NCBI GenBank assembly: GCA_964403015.1
Contig: CAYOEJ010000029.1
Location: 1-18,785 of the forward strand
Direction of reading: 5' to 3'
Length of the DNA stretch: 18,785 nucleotides
Source: CAYOEJ01 sp964403015
GTDB taxonomy: Bacteria; Actinomycetota; Actinomycetes; Actinomycetales; Actinomycetaceae
Below the pieces are notes generated by a model. That model was not told where the DNA came from, did no database searches, and saw only the letters and a list, made by a program, of their open reading frames with translations. Made by a program: the position numbers and the translations under genes. Below, one piece after another: positions 14,883 to 18,785 of this stretch (positions are counted from its first letter, which is position 1; each line of letters opens with the position of its first letter).

Positions 14883-14983
14883 TTATGGCTCGCCGCAAAA
14901 CCCTCGTCAGGCGATGGGTAGCCGGCACCGGTCTACCTAGCTTCGGTCTGGTCCACCGACCCGATCGCAGGTACTTGATCTCT

Positions 14984-16477
14984 CTAGCGCTTGCGGTACA
15001 GCGACTTACGCTGGAACTGCGGCTCGGATGTCACCAAAATGCCAAGGTTCCTAAAAATCGTTTCGTCAACCGAACCCAGAATCGTTGTGGTGTGAACATC
15101 GCAGCCTGCGAGATTCTTGATCTGCGCCAGCGCATTTCGTGCATCCTGGGATGTGCTCGCGGAAACGGACAGCGCGATGAGCACCTCATCCGTGTGCAAA
15201 CGGGGGTTGCGCGAACCTAGGTGCTCGGTCTTGAGCGATTGAATCGGTTCAATCGAGTACGGAGACAGAAGATGCACCTCCGAATCAATCCCAGCCAAGT
15301 GCTTGAGCGCGTTGAGGAGCATCGCCGCAGAACAGCCGAGCAGTTCCGTGGTTTTGCCCGTGATGATAGTTCCGTCCGCAAGTTCGATCGCCGACGCCGG
15401 TCCCTGCGTTTTCTCCGCCAGCTCCAGCGCGGGTTGGACCACGGTTCGATCCTCTACCGACGTGCCAGCCTTCTGCATAATCATCGCGATGCGGCCGGAG
15501 ACCGAATCGTCGAGGCCGTCCCGGCGCTCCTCGGCGCGAGCCTTGTAGTATCGCCGAATAATCTCTTGCCGGGAAGCGTCACGGCAAGCTTCGTCGTCGT
15601 CAATACAGTAACCGACCATGTTCACGCCCATGTCTGTCGGGGACTTATAGGGCGATTCCCCGCCGATCCTCTCGAGGAGCGTCCGAAGAAGTGGGAAAAC
15701 GTCAACATCTCGGTTGTAACTCGTCACCTGCTCGCCGTATGCGGACAGGTGGTAGGGATCGATCAGGTTGATGTCGTCCAAGTCTGCGGTCGCTGACTCA
15801 TAGGCCAAGTTAATCGGATGATCGAGTGGAAGGTTCCAGATCGGGAAGGTCTCAAACTTTGCATAACCCGCGCGAATTCCGCGTTTGTGCTCGTGGTAGA
15901 CCTGCGACAAACATGTGGCGAGCTTGCCCGATCCAGGCCCGGGGGCGGTGACGACCACGAGGTCCCTCGTTGTCTCCACGTAATCGTTGATGCCCAAGCC
16001 CTCTTCGGACACGATGAGGCTCGTGTTCGTCGGATAGCCGGGAATCACGCGGTGGCGGGCGACCTTAATCCCAAGCCGTTCCAAGCGCGCCAAGAATGCG
16101 TGAGCAATCTCGTTCTCGTCATCCAACTGAGTCATCACCACGTTTTCAACGAGGAAACCACGCTCACGGAAGATGTCGATGAGCCGCAGGACGTCGTCGT
16201 CGTAAGGAATACCCACGTCCGAACGGACCTTTTGCCGCTGGAGATCCTTGGCGTTAATGCAGACGATAATCTCGATCTCGCTCTGCAGCTGCTCGAGCAT
16301 CGCGATCTTGTTATCCGGCGTGAAGCCCGGGAGTACGCGGGATGCGTGGTGGTCGTCGAAAAGTTTGCCGCCCATTTCGAGGTAGAGCTTGCCGCCGAGG
16401 CGCTCGCGGCGTTCTTTGATGTGTTCGGACTGAAGTTCGATGTACTTTTCGCGGTTAAAACCAACGCGGCGCGGCAT
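14984..16477 (-). CDS. DUF1846 / UPF0371 family protein
   Basis: The protein has 497 residues, the normal length for this conserved family, whose biochemical role is unknown. Visible features are the N terminus GFNREKYIELQSEHI with LGGKLYLEMGGKLFDDHHASRVLPG just after, the RHRVIPGYPTNTSLIVS segment, a P-loop-like APGPGSGK (178-185) that suggests nucleotide or phosphate binding, and DMGVNMVGYCI. There is no signal peptide or membrane segment, so it is cytoplasmic. AAGGGA lies 5-6 nt upstream of the ATG. The gene sits between a glutamine amidotransferase-like gene (184 nt upstream) and ctpE. Assignment to the family is confident; any function would be guesswork. Confidence 0.88.
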   Translation of the reverse strand: MPRRVGFNREKYIELQSEHIKERRERLGGKLYLEMGGKLFDDHHASRVLPGFTPDNKIAMLEQLQSEIEIIVCINAKDLQRQKVRSDVGIPYDDDVLRLIDIFRERGFLVENVVMTQLDDENEIAHAFLARLERLGIKVARHRVIPGYPTNTSLIVSEEGLGINDYVETTRDLVVVTAPGPGSGKLATCLSQVYHEHKRGIRAGYAKFETFPIWNLPLDHPINLAYESATADLDDINLIDPYHLSAYGEQVTSYNRDVDVFPLLRTLLERIGGESPYKSPTDMGVNMVGYCIDDDEACRDASRQEIIRRYYKARAEERRDGLDDSVSGRIAMIMQKAGTSVEDRTVVQPALELAEKTQGPASAIELADGTIITGKTTELLGCSAAMLLNALKHLAGIDSEVHLLSPYSIEPIQSLKTEHLGSRNPRLHTDEVLIALSVSASTSQDARNALAQIKNLAGCDVHTTTILGSVDETIFRNLGILVTSEPQFQRKSLYRKR

Positions 16478-16661
16478 AAAAATCCCTTCGGAAAGTTCGG
16501 TTCTCAGGGAGAGCTCAACAGGCCGGCTGGTCGATAGAGCCCGAACACGAGTCTACGTCGGCCCGCCGACTCTTGTCCGCACCGTGCCAGCAAATGAATT
16601 GCGCGTCTCAGTTCTAGCGGGTTCGCCGCTGGAGATTAAACTTCCGATGGGACCGGACTAC

Positions 16662-17402
16662 TCATCTATTGCCGTGCTCGCGATAGTGCTCCACAAACGA
16701 ACTCACCAACTGTGCAGCGATGGTCATATCGCGGCCCTCACCCTGAGCAATAATCACTTTGTCGTGACCGATGGGGAAGTATCGACCCGCGTACAAGTCA
16801 AGGCGGTACTGGAGCGTCTCCATCGTAATTTCGGGATGGAACTGGAAGCCGTATGCGTTGTCCCGGTAGCGAATCGCTTGGATCGGGCACTTTGCGGAAT
16901 GGGCGAGCAAAACGGCTTCGTCCGGCACGCGCGCGAGTGAGTCCTCGTGGCCAAGGATCGTGTGGAAGGTATCCGGAAGCATCTGGAATACCGGGTCTTG
17001 ACGGGCGGCTTCAGTAAGCGTGATCTCTACGATGGACAGCTGCTCAGCGGTCTCCTGCGTCAGCTCGTCCCCAAGTGCAACCGCGATCGCCTGCATTCCA
17101 TAGCAGACGCCAAGGAAGGGCAGATTCTTTTCAAGGATCTGTTTTAGAAGAATGTCGAGATTCGACTCTGTGGCCAGATGCTCTTCCGGCTTGTCTTCCT
17201 GGGCGTAGCTATATGAATAAGGGGAACCCGTACAGATAAAGCCGCGGTAATCCTCAACGTTGAGACTTTTTGCGTCCATTTCTGAGAGCTGGAAACGCTC
17301 GAGTTCGTGCGGTTCTAACCCGCCCATGCTCAGGTACGCCTCGTATTCGCTGTCGGCAAGGAGCGACGGCGGTCGGGCTGCAAGGAGGGCGAATGGCTTC
17401 AT
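16662..17402 (-). CDS. Class I glutamine amidotransferase-like protein (GMP-synthase-type domain)
   Basis: Stand-alone GATase1 domain of 246 residues. The catalytic set is complete: nucleophile C100 in GVCYGMQ, and H189 with E191 in FQFHPE. CTGSPYSYS (57-65) takes the place of the oxyanion strand. The frame is open upstream to 17459, but MKPFALLAAR at 17402 begins the first beta strand, and TATGGT (17410-17415 on the - strand) lies 7 nt upstream, giving a near-leaderless start. Proteins of this type hydrolyse glutamine or a gamma-glutamyl compound; whether it feeds a synthase or acts alone is not visible. It is divergent from the hypothetical gene at 17554 and upstream of the DUF1846 gene on the same strand. 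The 184-nt spacer to DUF1846 includes a GTCGGC-CC-GCCGAC palindrome at 16557-16570. Confidence 0.85.
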   Translation of the reverse strand: MKPFALLAARPPSLLADSEYEAYLSMGGLEPHELERFQLSEMDAKSLNVEDYRGFICTGSPYSYSYAQEDKPEEHLATESNLDILLKQILEKNLPFLGVCYGMQAIAVALGDELTQETAEQLSIVEITLTEAARQDPVFQMLPDTFHTILGHEDSLARVPDEAVLLAHSAKCPIQAIRYRDNAYGFQFHPEITMETLQYRLDLYAGRYFPIGHDKVIIAQGEGRDMTIAAQLVSSFVEHYREHGNR

Positions 17403-17409
17403 CTTCCTA

Positions 17410-17415
17410 ACCATA
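17410..17415 (-). promoter_or_regulatory. Candidate -10 box of the glutamine amidotransferase-like gene
   Basis: TATGGT on the - strand, 7 nt before the ATG at 17402. The AGGA between box and ATG is too close for a normal ribosome site. Spacing again fits a leaderless or near-leaderless transcript. Confidence 0.35.
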
Positions 17416-17541
17416 ATATGAGCAGCTGGAATCCGCGCGCTAGCACGCATTTCAGACATGTTCGCTCAATGAAACTCGACTTAACGAATGTGGACAACTC
17501 GAGGCTATGGATATCTTTCGGACGGTCTTTAGGCTATTTGA

Positions 17542-17547
17542 CATGCT
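17542..17547 (+). promoter_or_regulatory. Candidate extended -10 box of the hypothetical gene at 17554
   Basis: TGACATGCT (TGn plus CATGCT) ends 6 nt before the ATG. The hexamer is weaker than in the other cases because it begins with C, but the 6-nt spacing to the start codon is the same. Confidence 0.3.
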
Positions 17548-17553
17548 TCCGGC

Positions 17554-18024
17554 ATGGAACGTTACAACTTCGAAAACCTTGATAGCTCTCTACCCATCAC
17601 CGCGCCCGGCCAAGCCGGATGCCTCGTGGATTTGGTTGTGCGGGAGCGCGATCGTGCCCAGAACTGCCTCTATATCGGCGGTGTCGACGAGGACGGCTAC
17701 TCCCTGCCCGAGTGGCAGATCACCATTGCTGATATCCCATGGTCGTTGTCCGCTACCGAGGTAGAGGAACTCTTCTCCACGTTTGCCGACCTACCGTTTC
17801 CCCAGGTTGTCGTTGCTCTAGGCACGAGGTTTCGGCCGCCTATGAACGACCTCCGCAAGTGGGCATCTGCTGCGGCCCGCGCCTTCAGTCCGGATAACAA
17901 CAAGAATCTCATTGGAGTATTCTCCGCGTACGTGGGTCGGGTGATCGATGTGCCGTTAAATCCCGTGCCCACAGACGGCCAGAAAGGGTCAGCTTTCTAC
18001 GCGAAGAGCGACGACGCCGCGTGA
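17554..18024 (+). CDS. Hypothetical protein, 156 residues
   Basis: I do not recognise the family. The protein is soluble and acidic, with no signal peptide or membrane segment. The first part (~1-60) looks beta-rich with two cysteines (C23, C38). A mixed part follows with FPQVVVALGTRFRPP (82-96), a basic helix DLRKWASAAARAF (99-111), and a hydrophobic LIGVFSAYVGRVIDVPL strand/helix (119-135). The tail is polar. The frame has coding-like third-position GC. The start is the first ATG after the stop-rich upstream region and has a -10-like hexamer 6 nt before it. It precedes the lipoprotein gene by 50 nt, but that gene has its own -10 box. Confidence 0.7.
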   Translation: MERYNFENLDSSLPITAPGQAGCLVDLVVRERDRAQNCLYIGGVDEDGYSLPEWQITIADIPWSLSATEVEELFSTFADLPFPQVVVALGTRFRPPMNDLRKWASAAARAFSPDNNKNLIGVFSAYVGRVIDVPLNPVPTDGQKGSAFYAKSDDAA

Positions 18025-18062
18025 ATCCGGTAACTACGAACCCCACATAACCGCCAAACCGT

Positions 18063-18068
18063 TATGAT
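18063..18068 (+). promoter_or_regulatory. -10 box TATGAT of the lipoprotein gene, leaderless spacing
   Basis: TATGAT is close to the -10 consensus and is followed by 6 nt (CATTGC) and the ATG at 18075. No ribosome site is possible in that space. Confidence 0.5.
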
Positions 18069-18074
18069 CATTGC

Positions 18075-18593
18075 ATGAAAAGGTCTCTTGCCATTGTTGC
18101 CGCGTTGTCGATTGCATTCAGCCTCTCCGCGTGTGGCGACTCGGCGTCCGAAGGTTCAACGGACTCCACAGCGAATTCTTCTGCCTCAAACTCGGCGTCT
18201 GGCGCTCCAACAGAGGGCCTCTCGGGCGCATACGGATCACCCGTGGAATGGGAAGACGGAACCACCGTCGAAATTAGCGAACCCGAGTCCTTCATCATCG
18301 CTAGTGACTCTGCCAAGGAGCGCTACCCCGGCGAAACCATACACGCAGTTGTGACGATACATAACGGAGCAGATGAACCACTCGACCTTTCAGTGGTTTC
18401 CATCAGCGCAACCTCGAGTGGCAAAGGTGCTAAGCGCATTGACACGCAAATGATGGGGCAGCCTGTAGATGAGATCGCAGCTGGCGAAGACATCACTTTT
18501 GATGTTGGCTTTGAGGTTCAGGATCCCGAAAGCGTTGTCATTCGAGTCGATCGAAACACCGGCTCGGATGAAGCAGCATACTTCCGGAAGTAG
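18075..18593 (+). CDS. Secreted lipoprotein of unknown function
   Basis: 172 residues. The N terminus is a lipoprotein signal: MKRS, a hydrophobic run and the lipobox LSAC, with the lipidated Cys at position 20. A Ser/Thr/Asn/Ala-rich low-complexity linker follows (~22-43). The globular part (~55-170) is probably all-beta: ERYPGETIHAVVTIHNGADEPLDLS and ITFDVGFEVQDPESVVIRVD look like the Ig-like fold of DUF4352-type lipoproteins, where a "boosted" polar ligand-binding role is not established. It would be anchored outside the membrane. The start is backed by the signal peptide and the -10 box 6 nt upstream. Lipoprotein assignment is firm; the fold is tentative. Confidence 0.85.
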   Translation: MKRSLAIVAALSIAFSLSACGDSASEGSTDSTANSSASNSASGAPTEGLSGAYGSPVEWEDGTTVEISEPESFIIASDSAKERYPGETIHAVVTIHNGADEPLDLSVVSISATSSGKGAKRIDTQMMGQPVDEIAAGEDITFDVGFEVQDPESVVIRVDRNTGSDEAAYFRK

Positions 18594-18690
18594 ACGCCAC
18601 TTCTCGCTTATCAATCTTGCGCGTCGTGGTTGCTCAGGGTTTGTCCTGATCTCAATCTCCCCAAAATCTCCCCACGGGGCCCACCGCGGT

Positions 18691-18783
18691 TCACCTCTGC
18701 CCGATGTTCCACGTGTATTCCATGGTCATGCGTTCGCTACGCAATGGGTAGCCGAAGTTCAAAAACGCGATTCCCCCGAAACA
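18691..18783 (-). CDS. Possible 3' end of a gene running in from the right edge
   Basis: A - strand frame of 30 codons runs from the window edge to a TGA at 18691-18693. Its translation includes FLNFGYPLRSERM and EYTWNIGQR, and about three quarters of the codons end in G or C, as in the neighbouring genes. The other two - strand frames here are stopped early. The fragment is too short to assign a family. The 97 nt between it and the lipoprotein stop hold a small repeat (AATCTCCCC twice, about 18652-18672) and no clear terminator. Confidence 0.3.
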   Translation of the reverse strand, partial: CFGGIAFLNFGYPLRSERMTMEYTWNIGQR

Positions 18784-18785
18784 CC

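Noticed and set aside
12989..15796. Several long + strand frames opposite ctpE and the DUF1846 gene
   Set aside because: They mirror well-identified - strand genes and have the skewed composition of antisense frames.
16557..16570. GTCGGC-CC-GCCGAC palindrome as a terminator between the amidotransferase-like and DUF1846 genes
   Set aside because: The loop would be only 2 nt and no T-run follows; in GC-rich DNA such palindromes are common.
17403..17459. Upstream starts of the glutamine amidotransferase-like gene (17459 or 17414)
   Set aside because: The domain begins at MKPFALLAAR, the extra residues match nothing, and the -10-like box lies within the extension.
18594..18690. Possible tRNA or CRISPR-like unit near the right end (AATCTCCCC twice)
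   Set aside because: Only two 9-bp copies without spacer pattern, and no cloverleaf or CCA-like end could be built.

Overview
The window looks like a chromosomal segment of a mid-to-high-GC actinobacterium. The evidence is a CtpE-type P-ATPase, actinobacterial-style MoaC and MoeB, -10 boxes of the form TANNNT, and several genes that seem to be transcribed without a leader. Base composition and gene content would suit Actinomycetaceae (Trueperella or Arcanobacterium relatives), but that placement is inference. Two runs of exactly 100 N (1962-2061 and 5895-5994) interrupt moeA and the molybdate transporter gene.

Left part (1-6057): a molybdenum-cofactor (Moco) and molybdate-uptake island. It holds the 3' part of moaA (+), moaE (-), moaC-moeA (+, 4-nt overlap), mogA/moaB (-), then modA and a fused modB-modC (+, 4-nt overlap). 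Together these import molybdate (ModA, ModBC), build precursor Z and molybdopterin (MoaA, MoaC, MoaE), and adenylate molybdopterin and insert Mo (MogA, MoeA). The small sulfur carrier MoaD and its activating enzyme MoeB lie about 6 kb further on (11234-12323, -), so one pathway is split around unrelated-looking genes.

Middle part (6058-11220): a small GlsB/YeaQ-type membrane protein is followed by a long non-coding stretch (6551-7079) with three hairpins and an 18-bp tandem repeat. Next is a tight three-gene operon (7080-11220): an SLC13/DASS anion transporter, a soluble multidomain histidine kinase and a receiver-only response regulator, each overlapping the next by 4 nt. This transporter-kinase-receiver unit is the best candidate for an under-described system in the window.

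Right part (11221-18785): moaD-moeB, a CtpE-like P-type ATPase, a DUF1846/UPF0371 protein and a class I glutamine amidotransferase-like protein are all on the - strand. A hypothetical gene and a lipoprotein gene follow on the + strand. The last ~90 bases may hold the 3' end of a - strand gene. I saw no tRNA, rRNA, CRISPR array, insertion sequence or phage gene.
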